This document shows positions 27,625-38,810 of a DNA stretch of 64,000 bases, piece by piece. The stretch lies in assembly GCF_011601275.1 (NCBI RefSeq), contig NZ_JAAOLY010000008.1, positions 1-64,000 on the forward strand, written 5' to 3'. Numbering within the stretch: position 1 is the first letter of the stretch; each line of letters starts with the position of its first letter. A model generated the notes under the pieces. It was not told where the DNA came from. It saw only the letters and a program-made list of their open reading frames with translations, and did not search any database. This DNA comes from Janthinobacterium lividum (lineage in GTDB: Bacteria > Pseudomonadota > Gammaproteobacteria > Burkholderiales > Burkholderiaceae_D). A program made the translations under genes and the position numbers.

Positions 27625-29958
27625 ATGGTTGAAATCGAAATAGACGGCAAAAAAGTCGAAGTCCCTGCTGGTAGCATGGTGATGGACGCCGCCAACAAAT
27701 TGGGAACCTACATTCCGCACTTCTGCTATCACAAGAAATTGTCGATCGCAGCGAACTGCCGCATGTGCCTGGTCGAAGTGGAAAAGGCGCCGAAGCCTTT
27801 GCCCGCTTGTGCGACCCCGGTCAGTGCCGGCATGATCGTGCGCTCCGCCAGCGATAAAGCTGTGCAGGCGCAAAAGTCGGTCATGGAATTCTTGCTGATT
27901 AACCACCCGCTCGATTGCCCGATCTGCGATCAGGGCGGCGAATGCCAGTTGCAAGACTTGGCAGTGGGCTACGGCAAGAGCGAATCGCGCTACAAGGAAG
28001 ACAAGCGCGTTGTGACTCCGAAGGAAGCCGGTCCGCTGGTGTCCATGCAGGAAATGTCGCGCTGCATCCAGTGCACCCGTTGCGTACGCTTTGGCCAAGA
28101 AGTGGCCGGCGTGATGGAGCTGGGCATGATCGGCCGCGGCGAACACTCGGAAATCGTGTCCTTCGTCGGCCAGTCCGTCGATTCGGAACTGTCGGGCAAC
28201 ATGATCGACCTGTGCCCGGTTGGCGCACTGACCTCGAAGCCGTTCCGCTACAGCGCCCGTACGTGGGAACTGTCGCGCCGCAAATCGGTCAGCCCGCATG
28301 ATGGCTTGGGTACGAACCTGATCGTGCAAGTGAAAGCTGGCAAGGTCAAGCGCGTGCTGCCGCTGGAAAACGAAGCCGTCAACGAGTGCTGGATCTCGGA
28401 CAAGGACCGTTTCTCGTACGAAGCGCTGGACAGCGCCGAACGCCTGACGTCCCCGATGCTGAAACAAGGCAACGAGTGGAAAGAAGTCGATTGGCAGACC
28501 GCGCTGGAATACGTGGCGCACGGTTTGAAAAACATCAAGCACGAACATGGCGCCGACGCCATCGCCGCGCTGGCAACGCCGCATTCGACCGTCGAAGAAC
28601 TGGTCCTGCTGCAAAAGGTAGCGCACGGTCTCGGCAGCGAGAACGTCGACTTCCGCCTGCGCCAGACCGACTTCGCGCTGGACGCTGGCGTCAAGCCATG
28701 GCTGGGTATGCCGATCAACGAATTTGGCCAGATCAAGCGCGCCTTCGTCATCGGCTCGTTCCTGCGCAAGGATCACCCATTGCTGGCCACGCGTTTGCGC
28801 GCGTCCGTCAAGGGCGGCGCCAAGCTGTCGATCCTGCACGCCTCGGACGATGATCAACTGATCACCATCGCCAACAAGATGATCGTCGCGCCAGGCGATT
28901 GGCTGGCGGCCTTGTCGGAAGTGGTTGTCGCTGTTGCGAAAGCCAAAGAAATCGCCGCGCCAAACGGTTTCGAAGCGGTTGCCGCATCGGACGTGGCAGT
29001 GGCCATCGCCGCCAGCCTGATGGCTGGCGACCATGGCGCAGTGCTGCTGGGTAACGCGGCAACGCAACATCCGCAAGCGTCGCAACTGCATGCTGCCGCG
29101 CAATGGATCGCCGAACAGACGGGCGCCAAGCTCGGTTACCTGACGGAAGCGGCCAACACGGTAGGCGCGCACCTGGTCGCCAAGCCGCGCGCCAACGTGC
29201 AAGCTGCCTTTGCCGTACCGAAGAAAGCCTACGTGCTGCTGCACGCCGAGCCGGAACTGGACGCCGCCAATCCACAAGCTGCCCGCGCCGCCCTGGATGG
29301 CGCCGAGATGGTCGTGGCCATGTCCGCCTTCAAGCACGGCATGGATTACGCCGATGTCTTGCTGCCGATCGCCCCGTTCGCTGAAACCTCGGGCACCTTC
29401 GTGAACTGCGAAGGCCGCGCGCAAAGCTTCAACGGCACCGTGAAACCGCTGGCGGAAACCCGTCCAGCCTGGAAAGTGCTGCGCGTCCTGGGCAACATCC
29501 TGGGCCTGGCCGGTTTCGACTACGACACTTCCGAAGCGATCCGCGACGAAGCGTTTGGCGCTGGCGTGACCGATCTGTCGGCACAGCTGAATAACATCGC
29601 CAAGAACGCACCGGAAGCGGCAACGTACGCGCCGGCTTCGCCTGCGCTGCAACGCATCGCCGACGTGCCGATCTACTTCGCCGACGCGCTGGTACGCCGC
29701 TCCGAACCGTTGCAACGCACGGTCGATGGCGCCGCGCCGCAAGCACACCTGTCCGCCGAACTGGCTGGCAAGCTGGGCATCAAGGCGGGCGACAAGGTCA
29801 AAGTGGCGCAAGGCTCCGGCAGCGCCATCCTGGTGGCGGCAATTCACGCCGGCCTGCCAGCCAATGTGGTCAAGGTGTCGGCGGCGCATGCCTCGACGGC
29901 TGGCCTGGGCGGCATGTTCGGTGACATCACAGTTGAAACAGCAGAGGGGAAAATCTGA
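27625..29958 (+). CDS. nuoG: NADH-quinone oxidoreductase subunit G
   Basis: This 777-residue 75-kDa-type subunit has an N-terminal [2Fe-2S] ferredoxin domain ([20 protein letters not shown]). His-Cys ligands of N5 follow in [18 protein letters not shown], then the Cys set of N4 ([14 protein letters not shown]). The molybdopterin-like large domain lacks an active cofactor site. It overlaps nuoH by one base. The later part (about 400-600) is Ala-rich and less conserved. Confidence 0.95.
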   Translation: MVEIEIDGKKVEVPAGSMVMDAANKLGTYIPHFCYHKKLSIAANCRMCLVEVEKAPKPLPACATPVSAGMIVRSASDKAVQAQKSVMEFLLINHPLDCPICDQGGECQLQDLAVGYGKSESRYKEDKRVVTPKEAGPLVSMQEMSRCIQCTRCVRFGQEVAGVMELGMIGRGEHSEIVSFVGQSVDSELSGNMIDLCPVGALTSKPFRYSARTWELSRRKSVSPHDGLGTNLIVQVKAGKVKRVLPLENEAVNECWISDKDRFSYEALDSAERLTSPMLKQGNEWKEVDWQTALEYVAHGLKNIKHEHGADAIAALATPHSTVEELVLLQKVAHGLGSENVDFRLRQTDFALDAGVKPWLGMPINEFGQIKRAFVIGSFLRKDHPLLATRLRASVKGGAKLSILHASDDDQLITIANKMIVAPGDWLAALSEVVVAVAKAKEIAAPNGFEAVAASDVAVAIAASLMAGDHGAVLLGNAATQHPQASQLHAAAQWIAEQTGAKLGYLTEAANTVGAHLVAKPRANVQAAFAVPKKAYVLLHAEPELDAANPQAARAALDGAEMVVAMSAFKHGMDYADVLLPIAPFAETSGTFVNCEGRAQSFNGTVKPLAETRPAWKVLRVLGNILGLAGFDYDTSEAIRDEAFGAGVTDLSAQLNNIAKNAPEAATYAPASPALQRIADVPIYFADALVRRSEPLQRTVDGAAPQAHLSAELAGKLGIKAGDKVKVAQGSGSAILVAAIHAGLPANVVKVSAAHASTAGLGGMFGDITVETAEGKI

Positions 29959-31040
29959 TGGCTCTGCCTGAATTTGTAAACGTCATCAACAGCAGCGGCC
30001 AGGATTTGCTGGGCGGCTCGTGGCCGTTCTTCTGGACCCTGATCAAGATCCTGTGCGTGCTGTTGCCGCTGATGGGCCTGGTTGCCTACCTGACCTTGTG
30101 GGAACGCAAGCTGATCGGCTGGATCCAGATCCGCGTCGGCCCGAACCGCGTGGGTCCGTTGGGCTTGCTGCAGCCGATCGCCGATGCGCTGAAACTCTTG
30201 TTTAAAGAGATCATCATCCCGTCCAAGGCCGCCAAGGGCCTGTTCGTGATCGGTCCGATCATGACCATCATGCCGGCCCTGGCCGCCTGGTCGGTCGTGC
30301 CCTTCGGTCCGCAAGCCGTGCTGGCCAACGTCAATGCCGGCTTGCTGATGCTGCTGGCGATTACCTCGATGGAAGTCTACGGCATCATTATCGCCGGCTG
30401 GGCCTCGAACTCGAAGTACTCGTTCATGGGCGCCATGCGCGCTTCGGCACAGATGATTTCGTATGAAATCCCGATGGGCTTCGTGATGGTCATCGTGCTG
30501 ATGGTCTCGGGCAGCCTGAACTTCATCGACATCGTCGGCGGCCAGCAAATCGGCTTCTTCGCCGACAAGGGCGTCAACTTCCTGTCGTGGAACTGGCTGC
30601 CGCTGCTGCCGATGTTCGTCATCTATCTGGTGTCGGGCCTGGCTGAAGCCAACCGTCACCCATTCGACGTCGTCGAAGGCGAGTCGGAAATTGTGGCCGG
30701 CCACATGGTCGAGTACTCGGGCATGGCCTACGCCATGTTCATGCTGGCCGAATACGCCAACATGATCCTGATCGGCGCCCTGGCTTCGATCATGTTCCTC
30801 GGCGGCTGGTCCGCACCATTTGCCTTCCTCGAGTTCTGGGGTGGTTTCGGCGGCTTCTTCTGGCTGTTCGCCAAGACCTTCTTTATCGTGTCGGTGTTCA
30901 TCTGGGTGCGCGGTACTTTCCCACGCTACCGTTATGACCAGATCATGCGCCTCGGCTGGAAAGTGTTTATCCCGTTGACGCTGGTCTACCTGGTCTTCGT
31001 CGCTGCCTGGATGCAGACATCCTGGAATATTTGGAAGTAA
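29958..31040 (+). CDS. nuoH: NADH-quinone oxidoreductase subunit H
   Basis: This 360-residue membrane subunit links the peripheral arm to the proton pumps and forms part of the quinone tunnel. About eight or nine helices are visible. The conserved loop [21 protein letters not shown] is split here by its two halves (ERKLIGWIQ and RVGPNRVGP), and [19 protein letters not shown] carries the acidic quinone-channel residues. Length is slightly above E. coli NuoH. Confidence 0.96.
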   Translation: MALPEFVNVINSSGQDLLGGSWPFFWTLIKILCVLLPLMGLVAYLTLWERKLIGWIQIRVGPNRVGPLGLLQPIADALKLLFKEIIIPSKAAKGLFVIGPIMTIMPALAAWSVVPFGPQAVLANVNAGLLMLLAITSMEVYGIIIAGWASNSKYSFMGAMRASAQMISYEIPMGFVMVIVLMVSGSLNFIDIVGGQQIGFFADKGVNFLSWNWLPLLPMFVIYLVSGLAEANRHPFDVVEGESEIVAGHMVEYSGMAYAMFMLAEYANMILIGALASIMFLGGWSAPFAFLEFWGGFGGFFWLFAKTFFIVSVFIWVRGTFPRYRYDQIMRLGWKVFIPLTLVYLVFVAAWMQTSWNIWK

Positions 31041-31054
31041 GAGAGTGCATACGA

Positions 31055-31543
31055 ATGGATAAGGTAAAAGATTTCTTCAGCAGCCTCTTGTTAGGCGAGC
31101 TGATCAAGGGCATGGCGCTGACAGGCAAGTACATGTTTTCGCGCAAGATCACGGTGCAATTCCCGGAAGAGAAGACACCGATCTCGCCGCGTTTCCGTGG
31201 CTTGCACGCGCTGCGCCGCTACCCGAACGGCGAGGAACGTTGCATCGCCTGCAAACTGTGCGAAGCGGTTTGCCCGGCGATGGCCATCACGATCGAATCG
31301 GAACAGCGTGACGACGGCTCGCGCCGCACCACGCGTTACGATATTGACTTGACCAAGTGCATCTTCTGCGGTTTCTGCGAAGAGTCCTGCCCGGTCGATT
31401 CGATCGTCGAGACGCAAATCCTGGAATACCACGGCGAGAAACGCGGGGATTTGTATTACACGAAAGAGATGTTGCTGGCCGTAGGTGATCGTTATGAAAA
31501 TGACATCGCCGCTGCGCGCGCCGCCGACGCACCTTATCGCTGA
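31055..31543 (+). CDS. nuoI: NADH-quinone oxidoreductase subunit I
   Basis: This 162-residue ferredoxin-like subunit carries clusters N6a and N6b. Two 4Fe-4S motifs are intact: [12 protein letters not shown] (about residues 64-75) and [15 protein letters not shown] (about 103-117). The start at 31055 gives the family-like [13 protein letters not shown]. Longer in-frame starts overlap nuoH. It sits at the junction with NuoB. Confidence 0.96.
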   Translation: MDKVKDFFSSLLLGELIKGMALTGKYMFSRKITVQFPEEKTPISPRFRGLHALRRYPNGEERCIACKLCEAVCPAMAITIESEQRDDGSRRTTRYDIDLTKCIFCGFCEESCPVDSIVETQILEYHGEKRGDLYYTKEMLLAVGDRYENDIAAARAADAPYR

Positions 31544-31608
31544 TGGATGCGCCGTAGCCATTGGCTGCGGCGCGCCCCTCGTTCATCTGTACGTCTATTG
31601 GGTTTTTT

Positions 31609-32241
31609 ATGGACTTTAAAACAATTTTGTTTTACGCCTTCGCGCTGATCTTGATTCTGGCAGCGACGCGCGTCATCACGGCCCGTAATCCGGTCCACGC
31701 AGTACTGTTCCTGGTACTGTCCTTCTTTTCCGCGGCGGGCATCTGGATGCTGCTGCAAGCTGAATTCCTGGCCATCGTGCTGGTATTGGTGTACGTCGGC
31801 GCCGTGATGGTGCTGTTCCTCTTCGTGGTCATGATGCTCGATATCAATATCGACCGCATGCGCGAGGGCTTCTGGGGCTATCTGCCTTTGTCGGTGACGG
31901 TGGGCGTGATCATCGTGCTGGAAATGGCCGCTGTCCTGTGGCACGGTTTCCGTAACTTTGCCCCTAGCATCGCGCCGGTCAACGTCAACCTGGGCGGCAC
32001 CAAGGAACTGGGCCTGCTGATCTACACGAAATACGTGTTTGCCTTCGAGATCGCTGCCGTCGTGCTGTTGGTGGCCATCGTTGCCGCCGTCGCGCTGACC
32101 CTGCGCAAACGCAAGGACACCAAGCATTTTGCTCCGGGCGATGCCGTGCGCGTCAAGCGCAACGACCGCCTGAAGATCATCAAGATGGACGCGGTTGTCG
32201 AGCGTCCTGCGGCTGAGCCGGAAGTTAAGGAGGCACCATGA
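31609..32241 (+). CDS. nuoJ: NADH-quinone oxidoreductase subunit J
   Basis: This 210-residue subunit has five transmembrane helices. The third holds the conserved [17 protein letters not shown] with its pi-bulge-forming Gly. The C-terminal tail (about 165-210) is charged and Lys-rich, as in betaproteobacteria. The start at 31609 gives the family [12 protein letters not shown]; an in-frame start 16 codons upstream is unrelated. The stop overlaps nuoK by 4 nt. Confidence 0.95.
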   Translation: MDFKTILFYAFALILILAATRVITARNPVHAVLFLVLSFFSAAGIWMLLQAEFLAIVLVLVYVGAVMVLFLFVVMMLDINIDRMREGFWGYLPLSVTVGVIIVLEMAAVLWHGFRNFAPSIAPVNVNLGGTKELGLLIYTKYVFAFEIAAVVLLVAIVAAVALTLRKRKDTKHFAPGDAVRVKRNDRLKIIKMDAVVERPAAEPEVKEAP

Positions 32242-32546
32242 CATTATCGCTCACACATTTTTTGGTCCTGGGCGCGATCCTGTTCGCAATCTCGATCGTC
32301 GGTATTTTCCTGAACCGCAAGAACATCATCGTATTGCTGATGGCAATCGAATTGATGCTGCTGGCGGTGAATATGAATTTCATCGCGTTCTCCCATTTCA
32401 TGGGCGACGCGGCCGGTCAGATCTTCGTTTTCTTCATCCTGACGGTTGCCGCCGCTGAGTCGGCTATCGGTCTGGCTATTCTGGTGGTGATGTTCCGTAA
32501 TCTGGATACCATCAACGTCGAAGACCTGGACAGCCTCAAAGGCTGA
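32238..32546 (+). CDS. nuoK: NADH-quinone oxidoreductase subunit K
   Basis: This 102-residue MrpC-like subunit has three transmembrane helices. The conserved membrane glutamates lie in [16 protein letters not shown] and [13 protein letters not shown], which form the central proton relay. The ATGA overlap with nuoJ suggests coupled translation. Length is standard. Confidence 0.96.
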   Translation: MTLSLTHFLVLGAILFAISIVGIFLNRKNIIVLLMAIELMLLAVNMNFIAFSHFMGDAAGQIFVFFILTVAAAESAIGLAILVVMFRNLDTINVEDLDSLKG

Positions 32547-32592
32547 TGTTTTTCAGACTCGATCTCTCGAATAATAACGATTAAGGTTCATC

Positions 32593-34695
32593 ATGGCGGG
32601 GCAACTCCTCAACCCTAACCTCCTTCTTGCCGTACCGCTGGCGCCGCTGGCCGGTGCCGCGATTGCAGGCTTGCTTGGCACCCAGTTCCTGGGTAATTTG
32701 GTCGGACGCAAGACGTCGCATACCGCGACGATCCTGGGCGTACTGATTGCGTTCATCCTGTCCGTGCAGACACTGCTGGCAGTGATGGATGGCGCGACAT
32801 TCAATGGCACGATCTATAACTGGATGACGATCGGCACCCTGAAGATGGAAGTGGGCTTCCAGATCGATTCGCTGTCGGCGATGATGATGTGCGTGGTCAC
32901 CTTCGTTTCCCTGATGGTGCACATCTACACGATCGGCTACATGAAGGACGATGAAGGCTACAACCGCTTCTTCGCCTACATCTCGCTGTTCACGTTCTCG
33001 ATGCTGATGCTGGTCATGGCCAACAACTTCCTGCAACTGTTCTTCGGTTGGGAAGCCGTGGGCCTGGTCTCTTACCTGCTGATCGGTTTCTGGTACCAGC
33101 GTCCGACGGCCATCGTGGCCAACATGAAGGCTTTCCTCGTCAACCGCGTGGGCGACTTCGGCTTCATCCTCGGCATTGGCCTGCTGCTGGCATTCGCCGG
33201 CACCATGAACTACCAGGAAGTATTCGCCAAGAAAGACGAACTGGCGCTCTTGAGCCTGCCAGGTACCGACTGGGCCCTGCTGACCGTGGCCTGCATCTGC
33301 CTGTTCATCGGCGCGATGGGCAAATCGGCGCAGTTCCCGCTGCACGTGTGGCTGCCTGACTCGATGGAAGGTCCTACCCCGATCTCGGCACTGATCCACG
33401 CCGCGACGATGGTGACGGCCGGTATCTTCATGGTCTCGCGCATGTCGCCGCTGTTCGAACTGTCCGACACGGCACTGTCCTTCATCCTGGTGATCGGCTC
33501 CATCACGGCGCTGTTCATGGGCTTTTTGGGCATCATCCAGAACGACATCAAGCGCGTTGTCGCTTACTCGACCCTGTCGCAGCTCGGCTACATGACCGTC
33601 GCGCTCGGTTCGTCCGCGTACTCCGTGGCCGTGTTCCACCTGATGACGCACGCATTCTTCAAGGCACTGCTGTTCCTGGGCGCCGGTTCCGTCATCATCG
33701 GCATGCACCACGACCAGGACATCCGCAACATGGGCGGCCTGCGCAAGTACATGCCGATCACCTGGATCACGTCACTGGTCGGTTCGCTTGCCCTGATCGG
33801 CACGCCGCTGTTCTCCGGTTTCTACTCGAAAGACAGCATCATCGAAGCCGTCGAAGCGACGCATATCTGGGGCGCTGGCTTTGCCCAGTTCGCCGTGCTG
33901 GCTGGCGTGTTCGTCACCGCCTTCTACTCGTTCCGCATGTACTTCCTCGTCTTCCATGGCAAGGAACGTTTCGGCCAGGCGCATGCGCACGGCCATGACG
34001 ACCATCACGCACCGAAAGCGGCCCATGGCGCGCACGGCGATGCTCATGATGACCATGGTCATGAAGAAGAGGAAGACGACCACGCGCACCACGGTCTGGA
34101 ACCTGGCCAGAAGCCGCACGAGTCCCCGTTCGTCGTCTGGTTCCCGCTGGTGATGCTGGCGATCCCGTCGCTGATTATCGGTTACCTGACGATCGGCCCG
34201 ATGCTGCATGGCGATTTCTTCAAGGGCGTGATCTTCGTCGGCGAAAACCATCCAGCAATGGAAGAGTTGTCGCATGAATTCCACGGCGCAATGGCGATGG
34301 CGATCCACGGCCTGTCGACGGCACCGTTCTGGCTGGCATTGTCCGGCGTGGTGGCAGCTTACTACTGCTACATGGTCAACCCGCGTGTGCCGGCCTGGTT
34401 CTTTGCCAAGTTCCACGCGATCCACACCCTGCTGGACAACAAGTACTACATGGACAAGTTCAATGAAGTCGTGTTCGCCGGCGGTGCCCGCTTGCTGGGT
34501 AATGGCCTGTGGAACTTCGGTGACAAGAAGCTGATCGACGGTTTCGTCGTCAATGGTAGCGCCAAGGTCGTCGCCTGGCTGTCCTCGCTGTCGCGAGTGC
34601 TGCAGACCGGCTACATCTATCACTATGCATTCGTGATGATCCTGGGCGTGCTGGGCTTCCTGATCTATTTCCTGCCATTCTGGCCCGCTAAGTAA
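32593..34695 (+). CDS. nuoL: NADH-quinone oxidoreductase subunit L
   Basis: This 700-residue antiporter-like proton pump has about 16 helices and the long lateral C-terminal helix. The conserved Glu is in LFFGWEAVGLVSYLLIGFW, and later Lys and His residues lie in GAMGKSAQFPLHVWLPDSME and HLMTHAFFKALLFLGAG. A His/Asp/Glu-rich insertion occupies about residues 457-505 (QAHAHGHDDHHAPKAAHG region) in a loop between two helices. That insertion is longer than in E. coli NuoL. Confidence 0.96.
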   Translation: MAGQLLNPNLLLAVPLAPLAGAAIAGLLGTQFLGNLVGRKTSHTATILGVLIAFILSVQTLLAVMDGATFNGTIYNWMTIGTLKMEVGFQIDSLSAMMMCVVTFVSLMVHIYTIGYMKDDEGYNRFFAYISLFTFSMLMLVMANNFLQLFFGWEAVGLVSYLLIGFWYQRPTAIVANMKAFLVNRVGDFGFILGIGLLLAFAGTMNYQEVFAKKDELALLSLPGTDWALLTVACICLFIGAMGKSAQFPLHVWLPDSMEGPTPISALIHAATMVTAGIFMVSRMSPLFELSDTALSFILVIGSITALFMGFLGIIQNDIKRVVAYSTLSQLGYMTVALGSSAYSVAVFHLMTHAFFKALLFLGAGSVIIGMHHDQDIRNMGGLRKYMPITWITSLVGSLALIGTPLFSGFYSKDSIIEAVEATHIWGAGFAQFAVLAGVFVTAFYSFRMYFLVFHGKERFGQAHAHGHDDHHAPKAAHGAHGDAHDDHGHEEEEDDHAHHGLEPGQKPHESPFVVWFPLVMLAIPSLIIGYLTIGPMLHGDFFKGVIFVGENHPAMEELSHEFHGAMAMAIHGLSTAPFWLALSGVVAAYYCYMVNPRVPAWFFAKFHAIHTLLDNKYYMDKFNEVVFAGGARLLGNGLWNFGDKKLIDGFVVNGSAKVVAWLSSLSRVLQTGYIYHYAFVMILGVLGFLIYFLPFWPAK

Positions 34696-34724
34696 GCTGA
34701 CCTGATAAAAGAATACTGAGAACC

Positions 34725-36224
34725 ATGATGCAGTCTACGATTTCTACATTACCTCCTTACCTGAGTCTGTCGATCTGGGTGCCGATCATTTGCGGCGTCC
34801 TGATCCTGGCTCTCGGCCGTGACAGCAAAGCGGGCTTTACCCGCTGGCTGTCGCTGGCTGGCGCCGTGCTCAGCATGCTGTGCACCTTGCCGCTGATCCA
34901 GCATTTCGACAACGCCGCACACGGCATGCAATTCGTCGAAAAAGCACCGTGGATAGCAACCTTCAATATCTGGTACTCGCTGGGTATCGACGGCCTGTCG
35001 CTGTGGTTCGTGCCACTGACGGCATTCATCACGGTCATCGTCGTCATTTCGGCTTGGCAAGTGATCGAGAAGCGCATCGCCCAGTACATGGGCTCGTTCC
35101 TGATCCTGTCGGGCCTGATGATCGGCGTGTTCTGCGCGCTGGACGGCTTGCTGTTCTACTTCTTCTTTGAAGCAACCCTGATCCCGATGTTCATCATCAT
35201 CGGTATCTGGGGCGGTTCGAACCGCGTGTACGCGTCGTTCAAGTTCTTCCTGTACACCTTCTTCGGTTCGCTGCTGACCTTGGTTGCCATCATCTACCTG
35301 CGCAATGTGTCGGGCACCTTCGACATCCTGGCCTGGCATGCGTTCAAGCTGACGATGAACGAACAGATCTTCATCTTCCTGGCCTTCCTGATGGCGTTTG
35401 CCGTCAAAGTGCCGATGTTCCCCGTCCATACGTGGTTGCCGGACGTCCACGTGGAAGCGCCAACGGGCGGTTCCGCCGTGCTGGCCGCCATCATGCTGAA
35501 ACTGGGCGCCTACGGCTTCCTGCGTTTCTCGTTGCCAATCACGCCTGACGCCAGCCACTACCTGTCGGGCTTCATGATCACCTTGTCGCTGATCGCCGTC
35601 ATCTACATCGGTCTGGTTGCCCTGGTGCAAACCGACATGAAAAAACTGGTCGCCTATTCGTCGATCGCGCACATGGGTTTCGTGACCCTGGGCTTCTTCA
35701 TGTTCAACGACATCTCGGTGCAGGGCGGTATCGTGCAGATGGTCTCGCACGGCTTCATCTCCGGTGCGATGTTCCTGTGCATCGGCGTGCTGTATGACCG
35801 TATGCATACCCGCAACATCGCCGACTACGGCGGCGTCGTGAACCGCATGCCGAAATTTGCCGCCTTCTTCGTGCTGTTCTCGATGGCCAACTGCGGTTTG
35901 CCAGCCACGTCCGGCTTCGTCGGCGAGTTCATGGTGATCCTGGGCGCGGTGAAATACAACTTCTGGATCGGCTTGCTGGCTGCAACGGCACTGATCTGGG
36001 GCGCGGCGTACTCGCTGTGGATGGCCAAGCGCGTGGTGTTCGGCAAGATCAAGAACAAGCATGTGGCCGAACTGACCGACATCAACAAACGTGAATTCTT
36101 CATGCTTGCTGTGCTGGCCATCGCCGTGCTCGTGATGGGCCTGTACCCAGCCCCGTTCACCGACACGATGCAAACTTCGGTTGCTGACCTGCTGCAGCAT
36201 GTCGCCACCAGCAAGTTGCCTTAA
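34725..36224 (+). CDS. nuoM: NADH-quinone oxidoreductase subunit M
   Basis: This 499-residue antiporter-like proton-pumping subunit has about 14 helices. The catalytic Glu is in FYFFFEATLIPMFIIIGIWG, and AVKVPMFPVHTWLPDVHVEAP plus SSIAHMGFVTLGFF are the family signatures. Two adjacent ATGs begin the frame; either could start it. Length is normal. Confidence 0.96.
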   Translation: MMQSTISTLPPYLSLSIWVPIICGVLILALGRDSKAGFTRWLSLAGAVLSMLCTLPLIQHFDNAAHGMQFVEKAPWIATFNIWYSLGIDGLSLWFVPLTAFITVIVVISAWQVIEKRIAQYMGSFLILSGLMIGVFCALDGLLFYFFFEATLIPMFIIIGIWGGSNRVYASFKFFLYTFFGSLLTLVAIIYLRNVSGTFDILAWHAFKLTMNEQIFIFLAFLMAFAVKVPMFPVHTWLPDVHVEAPTGGSAVLAAIMLKLGAYGFLRFSLPITPDASHYLSGFMITLSLIAVIYIGLVALVQTDMKKLVAYSSIAHMGFVTLGFFMFNDISVQGGIVQMVSHGFISGAMFLCIGVLYDRMHTRNIADYGGVVNRMPKFAAFFVLFSMANCGLPATSGFVGEFMVILGAVKYNFWIGLLAATALIWGAAYSLWMAKRVVFGKIKNKHVAELTDINKREFFMLAVLAIAVLVMGLYPAPFTDTMQTSVADLLQHVATSKLP

Positions 36225-36240
36225 ATAGAAGACCGATAAC

Positions 36241-37743
36241 ATGACTAATGCACCTAATCTGGTACCGCTGTACGCGGAAATCTTTCTGCTGATCGCCACG
36301 TCGGCGCTCTTGCTGATCGATATGTTCTTGCCTGCGGCGAAGCGTTCGATCACCTATGCGCTGTCCTTGCTGACCTTGGCAGGCTGCGCCTTGCTGACCG
36401 TGGGTGACTTCAACGCGGGCACCACCGTCTACACGTTCCATAACATGTTCGTGTCGGACCCGATGTCGCAGCTGCTGAAACTGTTCTCGTATGGCGCCGT
36501 GGCGCTGACCCTGATCTACTCGCGTGCCTACGCTACCGACCGCAACATGCTGTCGGGCAACCTGGGCGGCGAGTTCTACGTGCTGGCCCTGTTTGCACTG
36601 CTGGGCCAGATGATCATGATCTCGGCCAACAACTTCCTGATCATCTACCTGGGTCTGGAACTGATGTCGCTGTCGCTGTACGCACTCATCGCTTTGCGCC
36701 GTGACAATGCCAAGGCCACGGAAGCGGCCATGAAATACTTCATCCTGGGCGCGCTGGCTTCCGGTTTCATGTTGTACGGTATCTCGATGCTGTACGGCGC
36801 GTCCGGCACGCTGGACCTGGGCGAACTGCGCGTGGCGCTGGAAAACGGCAAGACCAACGGCACCATCATGGTCTTCGGCCTGGTGTTCCTCGTTGCGGGC
36901 CTGGCCTTCAAACTGGGCGTCGTGCCATTCCACATGTGGGTGCCTGACGTGTATCAAGGTTCGCCGACGGCCGTGACCTTGCTGCTGGGCGGCGCGCCGA
37001 AACTGGCCGCGTTTGCCATCACCCTGCGTTTGCTGGGCGAGGGCTTGCTGCCGATGGCGCATGACTGGCAGCAAATGCTGCTGGTGCTGGCCGTGATGTC
37101 GCTGGCCATTGGTAACTTCACCGCCATCGCGCAAACGAATCTGAAGCGCATGTTGGCGTATTCGACCATCGCGCAAATGGGCTTTGTTCTGCTGGGCTTG
37201 CTGTCCGGTACCGTTGATGCACCGAACAACACCCTGAACGCGGCTGGCGCAGCCACCGCCTACGGCGCCTCGATGTACTACGTCATCACCTACGTGTTTA
37301 CCACCCTGGGTACCTTTGGCGTGATCATGTTGCTGGCACGTAATGGTTTCGAAGCAGAAGAACTGGCCGACTTCAAGGGCCTGGGCAAACGCAGCCCGAT
37401 CTTCGCGCTGGTGATGACCCTGTTCATGTTCTCGCTGGCTGGCGTGCCGCCGCTGATGGGCTTCATGGCCAAGTACTCGGTGCTGGCCTCCGTGCTGGCC
37501 ACGGGCCAGCTGTGGCTGACCATCGCCGCCGTGCTGTTCTCGCTGATCGGCGCCTTCTACTACCTGCGCGTCGTGAAAATGATGTGGTTCGACGAGCCGA
37601 CCGATAGCAACGCGCTGGTCGTGCATGGCGACATGCGCGTCGTGCTGGCCCTGAACGGCGTGTTCGTCCTTGCGCTGGGCGTGATGCCTAACAGCATCCT
37701 GGCGGCTTGCGCTTCGGCCATCACCAAGACCCTGGCGTCCTGA
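36241..37743 (+). CDS. nuoN: NADH-quinone oxidoreductase subunit N
   Basis: This 500-residue third antiporter-like subunit has about 14 helices. Conserved elements are [13 protein letters not shown] with its Glu, [20 protein letters not shown], and [13 protein letters not shown]. It follows nuoM at 16 nt and completes nuoA-N, all 14 genes in the standard order. No frameshift or truncation was seen anywhere in the operon. Confidence 0.96.
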   Translation: MTNAPNLVPLYAEIFLLIATSALLLIDMFLPAAKRSITYALSLLTLAGCALLTVGDFNAGTTVYTFHNMFVSDPMSQLLKLFSYGAVALTLIYSRAYATDRNMLSGNLGGEFYVLALFALLGQMIMISANNFLIIYLGLELMSLSLYALIALRRDNAKATEAAMKYFILGALASGFMLYGISMLYGASGTLDLGELRVALENGKTNGTIMVFGLVFLVAGLAFKLGVVPFHMWVPDVYQGSPTAVTLLLGGAPKLAAFAITLRLLGEGLLPMAHDWQQMLLVLAVMSLAIGNFTAIAQTNLKRMLAYSTIAQMGFVLLGLLSGTVDAPNNTLNAAGAATAYGASMYYVITYVFTTLGTFGVIMLLARNGFEAEELADFKGLGKRSPIFALVMTLFMFSLAGVPPLMGFMAKYSVLASVLATGQLWLTIAAVLFSLIGAFYYLRVVKMMWFDEPTDSNALVVHGDMRVVLALNGVFVLALGVMPNSILAACASAITKTLAS

Positions 37744-37746
37744 CCG

Positions 37747-38070
37747 ATGGATGTCACCGTCTCGAGCTGGCTGGTGATCGCCCTGGGCATTCTGGGCGCC
37801 AACCTGCCTTTCTTGAACGAGAAACTGTTTGCCGCCGTGCCCCTGAAAAAGGCGGCGCAAGCGGAGCAGGGCTGGCGCAAGCCGCTGGCGCTGCGCCTGC
37901 TGGAGATGGTGATTCTGTACTTCATCGTCGGCGCCGTGGCGTTCGCGCTCGAAGCGCGCATCGGCAACGGTTTCCCGCAGACGTGGGAGTTCTACGCCAT
38001 CACCGGCTGTCTGTTCCTGGTGCTGGCTTTCCCAGGTTTTGTAGCACGCTACCTGCGCAAGCGCCGCTAG
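37747..38070 (+). CDS. DUF2818 family membrane protein
   Basis: This 107-residue protein has three predicted helices (about 6-22, 50-68 and 80-100). The conserved N-terminal pattern VIALGILGANLPFLNEKLF and the tail FPGFVARYLRKRR match DUF2818. The gene starts 3 nt after nuoN and is commonly found there in betaproteobacteria, so it is probably co-transcribed with Complex I. An assembly or stability role is only inferred from position. Confidence 0.85.
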   Translation: MDVTVSSWLVIALGILGANLPFLNEKLFAAVPLKKAAQAEQGWRKPLALRLLEMVILYFIVGAVAFALEARIGNGFPQTWEFYAITGCLFLVLAFPGFVARYLRKRR

Positions 38071-38203
38071 AACGCTGACCAAACCTGCTGCGCGTCGCGC
38101 TTTGCGGCCTGCGATGCTCACTGTGCTACAGCACAGTTCCGCTTCTCAGCCACAAATCACTGCCGCTCGCGACGGTTTTGTCAGTGTTCCTCCCCTCCGA
38201 AAG

Positions 38204-38226
38204 CGGCGCCTCTGGCGCCGTTTTTT
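38204..38226 (+). terminator. Terminator of the nuo operon
   Basis: CGGCGCC-TCT-GGCGCCG is a perfect 7-bp stem with a tri-nucleotide loop and a six-T run. It lies after DUF2818 and 19 nt before the NUDIX gene. Confidence 0.9.
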
Positions 38227-38244
38227 ATTGAATAAAGGAATTCC

Positions 38245-38802
38245 ATGGATACGAATCTGATTGAAACCAAGGTGGACGGCGAGCTCGTCTACCAGGGCGG
38301 CTTCCTGCGCGTGCAGCGCGACCGTGTGTCTCTGCCGGACGGCAAGATCACGGCGCGCGAATTCGTCCTGCATCCGGGCGCCGTCGTCATCCTGCCGCTG
38401 CTCGACGATGGCACGGTGCTGATGGAGCGCCAGTACCGCTATCCGCTGGACCGGGTTTTCATTGAATTCCCGGCTGGCAAGATCGACGCGGGCGAATCGC
38501 ACCTGGCGTGCGCCCAGCGCGAGTTGCTGGAGGAAACGGGCTACACGGCCAGCGACTGGCAATTCGTCTCCACCATCCACAACGCCATCGCGTATTCGGA
38601 TGAACACCTGGAACTGTTCTTGGCGCGCGGCCTGGTCGCCGGCGAACGCCAGCTCGATGAAGGTGAATTCCTCGAGATATTTACGGCCACCGTGCCGCAG
38701 CTGCTTGACTGGGTCAAGGATGGCACGATCACGGACGTGAAAACCGTCATCGGCATCTTCTGGCTCGACAAGATCACCAGCGGCGTCTGGCAGCCGGCCT
38801 GA
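38245..38802 (+). CDS. NUDIX hydrolase, ADP-ribose pyrophosphatase type
   Basis: This 185-residue enzyme contains a complete Nudix box: the G-x5-E-x7-R-E-x2-E-E-x-G pattern runs through GKIDAGES and RELLEETGY at about residues 78-99. The upstream strand pattern VVILPLLDDGTVLMERQYRYP is that of ADP-ribose pyrophosphatases. It hydrolyses nucleoside diphosphate-linked compounds; the exact substrate is not fixed. It follows the nuo terminator, and the next gene starts 8 nt after it. Confidence 0.88.
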   Translation: MDTNLIETKVDGELVYQGGFLRVQRDRVSLPDGKITAREFVLHPGAVVILPLLDDGTVLMERQYRYPLDRVFIEFPAGKIDAGESHLACAQRELLEETGYTASDWQFVSTIHNAIAYSDEHLELFLARGLVAGERQLDEGEFLEIFTATVPQLLDWVKDGTITDVKTVIGIFWLDKITSGVWQPA

Positions 38803-38810
38803 TACAGCGC

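Noticed and set aside
27532..29889. Minus-strand open frame of 785 codons opposite nuoG
   Set aside because: Exactly antisense to a well-conserved gene; composition is that of a shadow frame.
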